Below are positions 27,002-35,812 of a stretch of DNA of 64,000 nucleotides, piece by piece. Below the pieces are notes generated by a model. That model saw only the letters and a program-made list of their open reading frames with translations, was not told the origin of the DNA and did not search any database. The stretch covers positions 1 through 64,000 of the forward strand of contig CACKOU010000004.1 of NCBI GenBank assembly GCA_902601895.1, written 5' to 3'. The number at the start of each line of letters is the position of its first letter. Position 1 is the stretch's first letter. Both the position numbers and the translations under genes were made by a program. Source of the DNA: an uncultured Pelagibacteraceae bacterium (GTDB lineage: Bacteria; Pseudomonadota; Alphaproteobacteria; Pelagibacterales; Pelagibacteraceae).

Positions 27002-28111
27002 TTAAAATAAGCCTAAATCTTTAAGGTCGTTAAATGTTGCGAAAAACATCAAAGATAACAACAAAAACATTCCGATTCGAAAAAAACCTTCCTGTGTTTT
27101 TTGACTTAAAGGACGACCTAAAACCTTCTCAAATGCGTAAAACATGAGATGTCCTCCGTCTAATAAAGGTATTGGAAATAAGTTAATTAGTCCTAAACTT
27201 ATGGAAATATAAGCCATCATACTGACAAAAGGTATAATTCCAAATTCTGCCACTTGGCCAGAAATTTTAGCAATTCTAATTGGACCACCCAATTGAGAAC
27301 TGTCGCCTACTCCTGTAAACATTGATCCAAGATATTTAAGTGATGAACTTGTTACAAAATAAACTTCATTAAATGATTGAATTAAAGCTTGTGCAGGTCC
27401 AAGTTTTTTGTGTGTTATTTGATTATTATAGGGACTAAGTTTAATACCTACCATCCTTTTCTTTAATTTGTTTCCTAATTCATCAACGCTATCAACAAAA
27501 TTTGGCTTAACTTTTAAAATTATTTCCTGGTCATATCTTGAAACTTTAAAATCTATAAATTCTGATGTTGACATTGCTATTAATTTAGAAACATCAAGAA
27601 TACTCTCTACTTTTGTATTATCTATTTCAATAATAACGTCATTTTTTTGCATACCAGCAACTTCTGCTGGACTATCTTTTAATACTTCATCAATTACAGC
27701 TGGTGTAAAATCTTTACCTGCAAACATATATATGAAAGTAAAAATGACTAAAGCTAATATAAAATTAGCTAATGGTCCTCCAGCAACAATTAATGCTCTT
27801 TGGTAAAGAGGTTTTGTTACAAACAATTTATGTTGGTCTTCTTTGCTATATTTTTTTAGTAGTTCCTCTTGATCTGCTTGTGAAAATACATTCCTATCTC
27901 CGAAAAATTTTACATAACCGCCTAGTGGTATCCAACAAACTTTCCATCTTGTCCCTGATTTATCATTCCATCCAAATAATTCTCGACCAAAACCTATAGA
28001 AAAATCTGTTACTCCAACACCATATCTTTTTGCAAAATAATAGTGTCCATATTCATGAATAAAAACGACAACAGCAATTAATATAATAAATGGTAATACA
28101 AAATTAAGCAT
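27002..28111 (-). CDS. rseP: RseP-type site-2 intramembrane metalloprotease
   Basis: A 369-aa M50 protease. The zinc motif HEYGH is at residues 19-23 in the first helix, a PDZ domain spans about 125-210 (VAGMQKNDVIIEID), and the third zinc ligand is in PIPLLDGGHLMFY. RseP cleaves anti-sigma factors or leftover signal peptides in the inner membrane. A single PDZ is visible, fewer than the two in E. coli. Usual partners (dxr, bamA) are not adjacent on this side. Confidence 0.93.
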   Translation of the reverse strand: MLNFVLPFIILIAVVVFIHEYGHYYFAKRYGVGVTDFSIGFGRELFGWNDKSGTRWKVCWIPLGGYVKFFGDRNVFSQADQEELLKKYSKEDQHKLFVTKPLYQRALIVAGGPLANFILALVIFTFIYMFAGKDFTPAVIDEVLKDSPAEVAGMQKNDVIIEIDNTKVESILDVSKLIAMSTSEFIDFKVSRYDQEIILKVKPNFVDSVDELGNKLKKRMVGIKLSPYNNQITHKKLGPAQALIQSFNEVYFVTSSSLKYLGSMFTGVGDSSQLGGPIRIAKISGQVAEFGIIPFVSMMAYISISLGLINLFPIPLLDGGHLMFYAFEKVLGRPLSQKTQEGFFRIGMFLLLSLMFFATFNDLKDLGLF

Positions 28112-28152
28112 TTATAAGATTATATAACAATTAAGTTTTTAATAAACATCAA

Positions 28153-29583
28153 TTATTTCAATTTCCATGCAATTATTGGTGATAAAGTTGCCGCAATAAA
28201 TGAACAAAATAAAAGAGATTGAGAAATATACGATGGTGCTAAACCCATAGGCAAAATTACGCCAAATAGTATTGATTTAGAAAAATCTGGACTTGGGAAA
28301 AATAATAGTCCTGCAATTAATCCTATTAATATAGAAACATAAGCATTTTTTTCATTATAAGATTTAGAATAAAAAGTATAAAAAACACTTAGAACAGCCG
28401 CACAACAAAATAAATCTGCTATTAAGAACAAATAAAGGATACTAAATCCTTTTGATGCAACAAAAAAAGCTATGACCGAAAGAAAAATAACAAATTGTTT
28501 TGATATATTTAAATGATTATTTTTTAAATTTAATACTTTATCTACATCTACTATTACCAAACTTGAAATAGCATTTATTAAAGTATCAATACTGCTAATT
28601 GTTAAAGAGATAGCTAAAATTATTACAATGACCGAAAACGTTGTTAAATTTTCTTTTAGTAAAATTGAGAAAAATGCAAGATCAGGTATGACATTGTCAT
28701 CTTGGGAGACAGCTACCAAACCACTAAATCCCATAAAAAAGACTATTGGTATTATTATTAAAAATGAGAATATTAAACTTTTTTTCAAAACCTCATAATT
28801 TTTTGCAGCATAAACTCTCTGCCAATTACCTTGATGAAAAAGATTAGTTGCTGCAACAGCTATAAAGAAAGTTAAACCGGCAGTATAATTTGGAAGATAG
28901 CTAAAACTTAACAAATGTGGATTATTATTTTTAATAATTTTAAAGCTAAATTCGTTTGTTTCGATTGAGATAATAAAAAGTAAACTAATTATTAATAGTG
29001 CTGTAAATACAAAAAATTGAATATTATCTGTGATTAAAGATGCTCTTAACCCTCCATATAATGTGTAAAATAACGAACATGATATTACTATCAAAGAGGT
29101 AATCCACAATTCAGTACCAGATATGTAATTAATTAAAAAAGCTACAGCAGTAACTTCGGCAATTAAAAAGATTGTCATATAAAAAATGGAAAAAACTAAA
29201 ATAAGTTTATAAAGATTTGGTCCAAATCTTAATCTTATTATTTCAATAATACTTTTGCCTTGAGGATAACTAGTTCTAAATTTTTTACCAAGATAAATTA
29301 AAATAAAAAGCGGGAATGCGGTTCCCAATGAATAGCCAATCACTGCACCAATTCCTCCCCAGGTTGCTGCTGATGCAGGTCCAAATAAAATCCAAGCACC
29401 AAGTGCTGAAGCAACAAGACTTGTTGTTAAGGATAAAGTTCCAATCGAACGGTTTGCAACTAAATAATTATTAAGTCCTTTAAATTTTTTTGAAAAATAA
29501 ATTCCAACAAAAACAAATATTAAAGAAATTGAAATAATTAATATTATTGCTGATGATTGATTGATTATATTTAAGTTATTCAT
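28153..29583 (-). CDS. thiV: Sodium:solute symporter, probable HMP (thiamin pyrimidine) transporter
   Basis: A 476-aa SSS-family protein with about 13 helices (SLVASALGAWILFGPASAA, GLRASLITDNIQF). The TPP riboswitch in its leader ties it to thiamin. In SAR11 a riboswitch-controlled SSS symporter named ThiV is the proposed importer of the thiamin precursor HMP, so I use that name by analogy. The start ATG lies about 5 nt after the riboswitch GGGAA, suggesting translational control. Confidence 0.85.
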   Translation of the reverse strand: MNNLNIINQSSAIILIISISLIFVFVGIYFSKKFKGLNNYLVANRSIGTLSLTTSLVASALGAWILFGPASAATWGGIGAVIGYSLGTAFPLFILIYLGKKFRTSYPQGKSIIEIIRLRFGPNLYKLILVFSIFYMTIFLIAEVTAVAFLINYISGTELWITSLIVISCSLFYTLYGGLRASLITDNIQFFVFTALLIISLLFIISIETNEFSFKIIKNNNPHLLSFSYLPNYTAGLTFFIAVAATNLFHQGNWQRVYAAKNYEVLKKSLIFSFLIIIPIVFFMGFSGLVAVSQDDNVIPDLAFFSILLKENLTTFSVIVIILAISLTISSIDTLINAISSLVIVDVDKVLNLKNNHLNISKQFVIFLSVIAFFVASKGFSILYLFLIADLFCCAAVLSVFYTFYSKSYNEKNAYVSILIGLIAGLLFFPSPDFSKSILFGVILPMGLAPSYISQSLLFCSFIAATLSPIIAWKLK

Positions 29584-29584
29584 T

Positions 29585-29645
29585 TTCCCTTTCTGAATTA
29601 CCAGACAGGTTCTAAGGGTATTTCTCAGCCTTCTGGCACCCCATT
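29585..29645 (-). promoter_or_regulatory. TPP riboswitch (THI element) in the thiV leader
   Basis: On the minus strand the conserved blocks occur in order: GGGGTGCC (29642-29635), GGCTGAGA (29630-29623), AATACCC, then AACCTG, and a terminal AAAGGGAAA just before the ATG. This is the thiamin pyrophosphate aptamer. The P3 region is minimal: only AGAA separates GCC from GGC. No terminator lies between the aptamer and the start codon, so the switch probably blocks ribosome access when TPP is bound. Confidence 0.92.
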
Positions 29646-29663
29646 TACAACTTAATTCAAAGA

Positions 29664-30407
29664 TTAAATGAAATCAATTATTAACTTAGCACTACTAATA
29701 AGAATTAAAGCGTAAATGATATTATAAAATAAATTTTCCTCAATTATTTTAAGTAATTTATAACCTATAAATATTCCAATAAGCGCTAGGGGAAAGAGAG
29801 TAAGTGATTGATATAACGTATCAAAATTCATCATGGATAAATAAATATACAGGGGAAACTTAATTAGATTAACACAACTAAAAAAAATAATTCTTGTGCC
29901 AACATAAATTTCTTTTTTCATTCTTAGTGGGAGTAAATAAAGACTTGTTGGAGTTCCTCCCGCATGAACACAAAAACTTGAAAAACCAGCAATGGTTGAA
30001 CAAATAGCACCTTTAAAAAAATTTTTTTTTGCCGGTATAGTTTTTTCTTTTTTAAATAAAAAATAATGACCAGAAAATAAAAAACCCATTATTCCAACAA
30101 TTAATTTAAGCAAATCCTCAGTAAAATAAGTAAAAGTAAATGATCCAATTATTATTCCAATAGCTGCAAATGGAACTATTAATTTAAGTGTTCCAAAATC
30201 AAACTCTCTTCTAAATCTATAAACCGCAATAATATCTGAAAAAATTAATATTGGTAATATTATTGCAAGCGCTTGATTTAATGGCATTACTACTGTCATT
30301 AATGGAACTGAAATTAGTGATATTGATCCACCTAAACCTGACTTAGCAATTCCATATAATACGATAGCTGGAACAACACTAAGAAAGAATAATAAATTTA
30401 TCTCCAT
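29664..30407 (-). CDS. TauE/SafE-family membrane protein
   Basis: A 247-aa member of PF01925, short single-copy type, with two half repeats (YGIAKSGLGGSISLISVPLM; GFSSFCVHAGGTPTSLYLLP) and about eight helices. It is distinct from the paralog at 9844. It lies just upstream of the thiV riboswitch on the same strand but ends before it, so thiV is regulated separately. The transported anion is unknown. Confidence 0.8.
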   Translation of the reverse strand: MEINLLFFLSVVPAIVLYGIAKSGLGGSISLISVPLMTVVMPLNQALAIILPILIFSDIIAVYRFRREFDFGTLKLIVPFAAIGIIIGSFTFTYFTEDLLKLIVGIMGFLFSGHYFLFKKEKTIPAKKNFFKGAICSTIAGFSSFCVHAGGTPTSLYLLPLRMKKEIYVGTRIIFFSCVNLIKFPLYIYLSMMNFDTLYQSLTLFPLALIGIFIGYKLLKIIEENLFYNIIYALILISSAKLIIDFI

Positions 30408-30413
30408 TATAAA

Positions 30414-30578
30414 TTAGAAATATAGCAATAAAGATAAAACCACTAATATTAAAACTAATATGATTACGGCTATGTAATTGAGTCTAATTTTAAAATTGCT
30501 TAATAAAAATTTATTAATTTTTTCCCAGAAAATAATAATCAAAATTAATAGTACTGCTGGAAGAATAAATTTAATCAT
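30414..30578 (-). CDS. 54-aa two-helix membrane protein
   Basis: From ATG at 30578 (a longer frame to 30638 exists but overlaps the upstream small ORF). Two hydrophobic helices (FILPAVLLILIIIFW and YIAVIILVLILVVLSLLLYF) flank a short basic loop. It resembles the small ORF at 30587-30754 in layout, possibly an ancient tandem duplication. The layout also recalls the membrane N-terminus of some retropepsin-like proteins. Function unknown. Confidence 0.55.
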   Translation of the reverse strand: MIKFILPAVLLILIIIFWEKINKFLLSNFKIRLNYIAVIILVLILVVLSLLLYF

Positions 30579-30586
30579 AAATCTAT

Positions 30587-30754
30587 TTACATCAAAAAAT
30601 ACATCAATCCAAATATAACAAGTATAATTATTATCCAAATTGAAAAATTAGATATCAACTGTTTAATATTTGAGTTTGATCTGAGAAAATTAGGTAGAAC
30701 TAATATTAAGACTAATATTAAAAATATTGCAGGAATTATCTGATCAACAGTCAA
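30587..30754 (-). CDS. 55-aa two-helix membrane protein, TTG start
   Basis: The ORF begins at TTG one base after the ABC permease stop and ends nine bases before the next small gene's ATG. It encodes helix (IIPAIFLILVLILVLP), polar loop (NFLRSNSNIKQLIS) and helix (FSIWIIIILVIFGLMYFLM). There is no ATG for a longer form. The tight spacing between the permease and the second small gene supports it. Function unknown. Confidence 0.45.
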   Translation of the reverse strand: MTVDQIIPAIFLILVLILVLPNFLRSNSNIKQLISNFSIWIIIILVIFGLMYFLM

Positions 30755-30755
30755 A

Positions 30756-31523
30756 TTAATTTTTTATATTATAACCTTTTTTAAGTATAATTGAGACAAG
30801 AGTTACACATACAATTAAAAATATAAACATTGTTGAAATACTTATCCAAATATCAAAATCAGAAACTCCGTAAAATGCAAACCTCAGACCATTAACTAAA
30901 TAAACAACAGGATTAAAATAAGTGACTGTTTGCCAGAAACTTGGGAGCATATCTAGCGAATACAAACTTCCACCTAAGAATACCATCGGTGTAATGACAA
31001 TTGTTGGTATTATTGACATTTGCTCGAAATTTTTACTAAGAAGTCCAATTAAAAACCCAAACAAAGCAAAAGTAAAAGCAACAAGAATTAATAAAAAAAT
31101 CATTAGTAAAGGAAACTTCACGTTAACTTCTGCAAAGAAAAGTGATGTAAAGAAAATTACTGCAGCAACAATTAAGGTTTTAGTTGCGCCCGCACCAACA
31201 TAAGCAATTACAATTTCTACAGTAGAAATTGGAGCTGCTAAGATTTCATAAATTGTTCCATTAAATTTAGGAAAAAAAATTCCAAAAGAAGTGTTGCTGA
31301 TAGATTGAGTTAATAATGTTAACATCAATAATCCAGGTACAATGTATGAGCCATAACTAATACCATCAATTTTTTCTACGTAATCTCCAATTACTGAGCC
31401 AAATACTATGAAGTATAATGATGTAGATAATACTGGAGAAAGAAGAGATTGTATTAATGTTCTTCTAAATCTATCCATTTCATGAAAATAAATTGCTCTT
31501 AATGCGTAAAAATTAATCCTCAT
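30756..31523 (-). CDS. ABC-2 type transporter permease
   Basis: A 255-aa protein with six helices and the ABC-2 pattern (RTLIQSLLSPVLSTSLYFIV, FFNPVVYLVNGLRFAFYGV) seen in the YadH/NodJ group. With the ATPase encoded upstream (11-nt overlap) it forms an exporter for a lipid, polysaccharide or drug-like molecule. The substrate is unknown. Confidence 0.88.
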   Translation of the reverse strand: MRINFYALRAIYFHEMDRFRRTLIQSLLSPVLSTSLYFIVFGSVIGDYVEKIDGISYGSYIVPGLLMLTLLTQSISNTSFGIFFPKFNGTIYEILAAPISTVEIVIAYVGAGATKTLIVAAVIFFTSLFFAEVNVKFPLLMIFLLILVAFTFALFGFLIGLLSKNFEQMSIIPTIVITPMVFLGGSLYSLDMLPSFWQTVTYFNPVVYLVNGLRFAFYGVSDFDIWISISTMFIFLIVCVTLVSIILKKGYNIKN

Positions 31524-32448
31524 TGTTTTCCTTTACCAATGTCACAAAAATCTTTTCAAGATTATTTTGCTCTGTTTTTAGATCTCTCATCTTTAATCCC
31601 ACATTTTTCAAATCTTGAAGCATCTTTGTGATACCTGTTCTTTCAGCATGTAAGTTATAGTTGTAAATTAATGAATAATTATCATTAGATATTGATAGAT
31701 TGTATTCATCAAGTTCTGTTGGAATTTTTTCGACTTTATCTTGTAATTCAATTGTTAATTTTTTATGACCCATCTTTTTTAATAAATCTATTTTATTATC
31801 AACAACAATGATTTCTCCTTGGTTAATTACAGCAACTCGGTCTGCAATTGCCTCGGCTTCTTCAATATAGTGTGTTGTTAAAATTATAGTTACTCCAGTT
31901 TTTCTTAATCCTTCTACAACTTTCCACATATCTTTTCTTAACTCGACATCTACACCCGCTGTTGGTTCATCAAGAAATAATATCGAAGGTTCATGAGATA
32001 ATGCTTTTGCTATCATTACACGTCTTTTCATTCCTCCTGATAGCTGATTTAGCCTTAAATCTTTTTTATCCCATAAACTAAAATCTTTTAGAACTTTTTC
32101 TATATGTTGTGGGTTTGGCTTTTTTCCATATAAGCCTCTTGAATATGAAACATTGTTAAACACTGTTTCAAATTGTTCTAATGAAATTTCTTGGGGAACC
32201 AGTCCTATTCTTGATCTTGTTTCTCTATAATCTTTTATAATATCAAAACCATCTACTGTAATTACTCCAGAAGTTGGTTTAACTATACCACAAACAATAC
32301 TTATCAGTGTCGTTTTGCCAGCTCCATTTGGTCCAAGCATAGCAATAATTTCACCCTGCTTTATATTTAAGTTAACAGTTTTTAAAGCGTTAAATCCATT
32401 GTCGTATACCTTTGAAAGGCTATCAATTGTTATTAAATTTTTAGTCAT
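31513..32448 (-). CDS. ABC transporter ATP-binding protein (YadG/NodI-like)
   Basis: A 311-aa ATPase. Walker A GPNGAGKTT at about residues 39-47, the signature LSGGMKRR, Walker B SILFLDEPTAGVD and switch His in TTHYIEEAE. The extended C-terminus after about residue 220 is typical of ABC-2 exporter ATPases. It pairs with the overlapping permease gene. Confidence 0.92.
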   Translation of the reverse strand: MTKNLITIDSLSKVYDNGFNALKTVNLNIKQGEIIAMLGPNGAGKTTLISIVCGIVKPTSGVITVDGFDIIKDYRETRSRIGLVPQEISLEQFETVFNNVSYSRGLYGKKPNPQHIEKVLKDFSLWDKKDLRLNQLSGGMKRRVMIAKALSHEPSILFLDEPTAGVDVELRKDMWKVVEGLRKTGVTIILTTHYIEEAEAIADRVAVINQGEIIVVDNKIDLLKKMGHKKLTIELQDKVEKIPTELDEYNLSISNDNYSLIYNYNLHAERTGITKMLQDLKNVGLKMRDLKTEQNNLEKIFVTLVKENNED

Positions 32449-32481
32449 TATCTGAAGTGTTAATTTGATATAGAGATGTTT

Positions 32482-32925
32482 TTAGTGACAAGCAATATTA
32501 TATTTTTTTAATCTCCAGTAGTTATAAGGCCAGGGAGTTAAAAATCCAACTAATAGCATTATTGGTACTACCCACCAATTTAAAATAGCTCCACCTGTTA
32601 AAATTACATCTGTGAGGTTCATGGCTATTTCCATACTGACCATTGATATAAAGCTCATACCAAGTGCAGTCTTTAATGCTTTGGAAAAATCAAGTTTTTG
32701 TCTTAGTAAAATTATAGTTTCTAAAATAATACTTGTAATCAAACCATTGATAATTGCTAAAGTCATAATGGCTAAAACAGGCCAGGATATTCCTGTTATC
32801 TGAAAATACAATATAGTTCCAAAGTCACCAATTGCGCAGCCTAGTAAACACCAAGCAGTATTTTTTGCGCTTCTTTTCCAAGTATGCTTGCATGACCAAT
32901 TAATATTAATTGCTTCTGAACTCAT
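32482..32925 (-). CDS. DUF4396-like membrane protein
   Basis: A 147-aa protein with four helices. NTAWCLLGCAIGDFGTILYFQ, the Met-rich helix (ALGMSFISMVSMEIAMNLTD) and the Cys-His end (NIACH) fit DUF4396, a family seen near copper and cytochrome genes. Together with the adjacent cytochromes this suggests a metal or heme-linked redox role. It overlaps the cytochrome c gene by 4 nt. Confidence 0.65.
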   Translation of the reverse strand: MSSEAININWSCKHTWKRSAKNTAWCLLGCAIGDFGTILYFQITGISWPVLAIMTLAIINGLITSIILETIILLRQKLDFSKALKTALGMSFISMVSMEIAMNLTDVILTGGAILNWWVVPIMLLVGFLTPWPYNYWRLKKYNIACH

Positions 32926-33350
32926 TGTTTACTCATTTCCAAATGGTATTCATAGATATCATCTTTCCAATAAGATTTAATATATGAAAGAATGTTATCA
33001 ATACCTTCATCACTTATTTTGTCACCAAATCCCATCATCTTGCCTTCATAATTTTTTATCAACTTAGCAAATCCATATTTTATCATTCTATGTAGTAATT
33101 CATCTGTATGATGCCAAGTATGACCAGTTCCATTTAAAGGCGGAGCTTTTCTATGCCCATCTTCATCCAAACCTTGCCAATTTGTAGCTCCAGCTAAATT
33201 TGCTTGGTGACAAGAAACACAATATTGATTGTATAATATCTTGCCATTTTTAATTGCTTCTAATGAATCTCTAGTTATGGGATAGTGCGAATGAGAGAAA
33301 GCAGTATCTGCATAAAATAAAACAATAAAAATGAAAAAATACTTTTTCAT
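32922..33350 (-). CDS. Secreted monoheme class I cytochrome c
   Basis: A 142-aa protein with signal peptide (cut near DTAFS-HSH) and heme site C44-VS-C47-H48 in NQYCVSCHQA. A likely axial Met is in EGKMMGFGDKIS. The segment GLDEDGHRKAPPLNGTGHTWHH is common in cytochromes near DUF4396 and copper proteins. It acts in the periplasm and overlaps the cytochrome c' gene by one base. Confidence 0.88.
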   Translation of the reverse strand: MKKYFFIFIVLFYADTAFSHSHYPITRDSLEAIKNGKILYNQYCVSCHQANLAGATNWQGLDEDGHRKAPPLNGTGHTWHHTDELLHRMIKYGFAKLIKNYEGKMMGFGDKISDEGIDNILSYIKSYWKDDIYEYHLEMSKQ

Positions 33351-33814
33351 TAGTGTGGAGCCCTATATCTGCTATGACAAGCTTTACAGCTCGACCACAT
33401 ATATTGTTTTAAAGCTGCTCTAAAATCATCTTGGTCTTCGATAATTGAGGCTAGCTTTATCATTTGATCAGATGATTTTTTCATTAGAGCATTAAATTCA
33501 TCTTTTTCTTCCCAAATAATTGGTAAAGCCTCTGTTCCATGTCCCTCTTTTGTATTTTCTGGAAATAAATTTAGTAATTCTAAATAATTATCACTCATGC
33601 TTAACATTAGTTTTTTTGAGTCCTCAATTTCAACTTCGTTAAGCAAAATACTAATTCTTTTTGCTAGTTTATAATTTTGACTAAATAAAGATTTTCTTTT
33701 CTTTATAATATCTTTTGCTTTTTCTTCTGATAAAACATTAGAATTAAATGAAAAAGAAAGTGCTACAATAAACATCATTTTGAAAATATTATTTATTTTT
33801 ATAAAATAGGTCAT
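33350..33814 (-). CDS. Cytochrome c'-type (class II) protein
   Basis: About 154 aa from the ATG at 33814, giving a good signal peptide (MTYFIKINNIFK then a hydrophobic stretch ending NVLS-EE). The heme site CKACH lies 8 residues from the C-terminus (SSCKACHSRYRAPH), the class II position. Upstream helices LNEVEIEDSKKLMLSMSD and FRAALKQYMW fit the four-helix bundle. It probably handles NO or electrons in the periplasm. A longer frame to 33871 is less likely because it lacks a signal peptide start. Its ATG overlaps the divergent cytochrome b561 ATG. Confidence 0.82.
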   Translation of the reverse strand: MTYFIKINNIFKMMFIVALSFSFNSNVLSEEKAKDIIKKRKSLFSQNYKLAKRISILLNEVEIEDSKKLMLSMSDNYLELLNLFPENTKEGHGTEALPIIWEEKDEFNALMKKSSDQMIKLASIIEDQDDFRAALKQYMWSSCKACHSRYRAPH

Positions 33815-34340
33815 GTCGAATAGTACAACATTACAATATAGTTGGTTAGCTAAATTTTTCCATTGGTTCACTTTGCTCCTTCTTATTGCTCAGATACCAA
33901 TGGGGTTTATTTTAGTCAGATTAGATTTTTCGGATTTAAGAATAACTATAGAAAATGTGCATGTAATTGTTGGAATATCCATATTTTACATAACCTTATT
34001 TAGGTTAATTTATAAATTTTTTAGCAAGTCCCCAAAACTAATTCCTGGGGCATTCTTTGGACAAAATTTGATTGCGAAATTGAATCATTTTGCTCTTTAT
34101 GCCGCACTATTAACAATAACAACATCAGGAATTTTAAAAAAGCTATTTAATGGTGAAAAACTAAATTTTTTTATTTTTAAATTGAGGATTAAAGATAACT
34201 TTGATTTAGCAGATCAATTTTACAATGTTCATGTTATTTCAAACTATACATTAATAATTTTAATCTCATTACATATTTTTGCAGTTTTGTTTCATCAAAT
34301 ATTTTTGAAAGAAAACATCTTGAAAAGAATGACCAAATAA
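33813..34340 (+). CDS. Cytochrome b561-family membrane protein
   Basis: A 175-aa four-helix protein of the bacterial YodB/CybB type. Heme ligands are likely His17 (AKFFHWFT), the His in IENVHVIVG, and those in KLNHFALYAALL and ISLHIFAVLFHQ. It would pass electrons between quinol and periplasmic carriers. It is divergent from the cytochrome c' gene, with start codons overlapping in the palindrome CATG. Confidence 0.88.
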   Translation: MSNSTTLQYSWLAKFFHWFTLLLLIAQIPMGFILVRLDFSDLRITIENVHVIVGISIFYITLFRLIYKFFSKSPKLIPGAFFGQNLIAKLNHFALYAALLTITTSGILKKLFNGEKLNFFIFKLRIKDNFDLADQFYNVHVISNYTLIILISLHIFAVLFHQIFLKENILKRMTK

Positions 34341-34353
34341 TTAAATAGAATTT

Positions 34354-34728
34354 ATGAAAAAATTTATCTTTTTTATTATTTTAATCCTTATACCAAATAC
34401 CTTGTTTGGTTTTGAAAAAACAACAAATTTTGATCTAAAGAAATTATTTGAAATTCAAAAATCTGGTAAAACAATAGTTATTAACTCTTGGAATGAATAT
34501 TGTTCAACTTGTGCAGCACAAACAAAAGTTTTCAACCAAGCAATGAAAGACTTTAAAGATGTTGAATTTTTATTCTATGAGCAAACAGAACATGAAGATA
34601 TTGCTAAAGCTTTAGGAATAAACTATTGGACTACAATCGTTGTATTCAAAGGTGAAAATGAGATAGTTAGAGAGATTGGTTTGGTAGATAAAAAAAAAAT
34701 ATACGACTTAATTAATCAAGGAATTTAA
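34354..34728 (+). CDS. Secreted thioredoxin-like protein
   Basis: A 124-aa protein with signal peptide (ending TLFG-FEK) and a thioredoxin fold: [20 protein letters not shown] with CxxC as CSTC, then [16 protein letters not shown], where the cis-proline region is altered (Thr-Thr). It probably reduces or maintains thiols of the adjacent periplasmic cytochromes. It follows the cytochrome b561 gene by 13 bp and overlaps the carbonic anhydrase stop by 4 nt. Confidence 0.82.
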   Translation: MKKFIFFIILILIPNTLFGFEKTTNFDLKKLFEIQKSGKTIVINSWNEYCSTCAAQTKVFNQAMKDFKDVEFLFYEQTEHEDIAKALGINYWTTIVVFKGENEIVREIGLVDKKKIYDLINQGI

Positions 34729-35237
34729 AATACTGTCTTTAAATATCTTTTCCAGTTTTCTTGGTAATGTTTCGCGTTTTCTGTTATTTTCACTACCTCT
34801 TCACTAGTTAATTTTCTAATAACCTTTCCAGGAGCTCCTACCACTAATGAATTGTCGGGAATTTCTTTATTCTCAGTTATTAATGCTTTTGCGCCAATAA
34901 TACAGTTTTTACCTATTTTTGCATTATTTAAAATTACTGCACCGATACCGACTAAACTATTATCTCCAATTGTACATCCATGGAGCATAACTATATGACC
35001 GATAGTTACGTCTTTACCTATTCTTAATGGGCAACCTGGGTCAGTATGTAAAACACTTCCATCTTGAACATTTGAACCTTCTCCAACATGAATGTTTTCA
35101 TTATCCCCTCTAATTACAGCATTAAACCAAACACTAGAGTTTTTTTCTAATGTGACATCTCCAATAATGGTTGCATTGGGAGCTACCCAATTTTCGCCAG
35201 AGTTTTTTGGTTTTTTGTCTTCCAAATCGTAAAACAT
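34725..35237 (-). CDS. Gamma-carbonic anhydrase-like hexapeptide protein
   Basis: A 170-aa left-handed beta-helix protein. Zinc ligands are H64, H81 and H86 ([16 protein letters not shown]) with [10 protein letters not shown] at the start of the active site, as in CaiE/PaaY/YrdA proteins. Carbonic anhydrase activity is possible but many such proteins are acetyl- or CoA-related. It converges on the thioredoxin-like gene. Confidence 0.87.
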   Translation of the reverse strand: MFYDLEDKKPKNSGENWVAPNATIIGDVTLEKNSSVWFNAVIRGDNENIHVGEGSNVQDGSVLHTDPGCPLRIGKDVTIGHIVMLHGCTIGDNSLVGIGAVILNNAKIGKNCIIGAKALITENKEIPDNSLVVGAPGKVIRKLTSEEVVKITENAKHYQENWKRYLKTVF

Positions 35238-35257
35238 AATTTATATATTATTACATT

Positions 35258-35812
35258 ATGCCTATTAAAACACCAGTATGTGATTTTGGAAAAAAAGCAG
35301 AAAACTTTGAATTAAAATCTACAGAGAACAAATTAATATCATTAAATGATATAAAAGGTGAAAATGGAACTTTGATAATGTTTATTTGCAATCATTGTCC
35401 TTATGTGAAAGCAATTATAAAAGATGTGGTGGAGGATTGTAGTAAACTTAATGATTTAGGAATAAATTCAGTTGCAATATGCTCTAATGATCCAATCAAT
35501 TATCCAGAAGACTCATTTGAAAAAATGATTGAATTTGCAATTAAACATAAATTTAATTTTCCTTATCTGGTAGATGAAACCCAAGATATTGCAAGAAAAT
35601 ATGATGCTGTATGTACTCCAGATTTTTTTGGTTATGATAAAGATTTTGGTCTTCAATATAGAGGAAGGATAAGAGAATTAAGAGAACTAAAGCCTGTGAG
35701 ATCTGGAGATAGTGATTTATTTATTGCTATGAAACAGGTTTCAGAAACAGGTAAAGGTCCAGAAGAACAATTTCCAAGTATGGGTTGTGGTATTAAGTGG
35801 TCATCTAATTAA
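35258..35812 (+). CDS. Thioredoxin-family (AhpC/TSA-like) redox protein
   Basis: A 184-aa protein of the PRX-like1 group. The redox site is MFICNHCPYVKAI (CxxC as CNHC), followed by VAICSNDPINYPEDS and a KYDAVCTPDFFGYD block containing the cis-proline. It has no signal peptide. Its stop overlaps the start of the glycosyltransferase (TAATG). Confidence 0.85.
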   Translation: MPIKTPVCDFGKKAENFELKSTENKLISLNDIKGENGTLIMFICNHCPYVKAIIKDVVEDCSKLNDLGINSVAICSNDPINYPEDSFEKMIEFAIKHKFNFPYLVDETQDIARKYDAVCTPDFFGYDKDFGLQYRGRIRELRELKPVRSGDSDLFIAMKQVSETGKGPEEQFPSMGCGIKWSSN

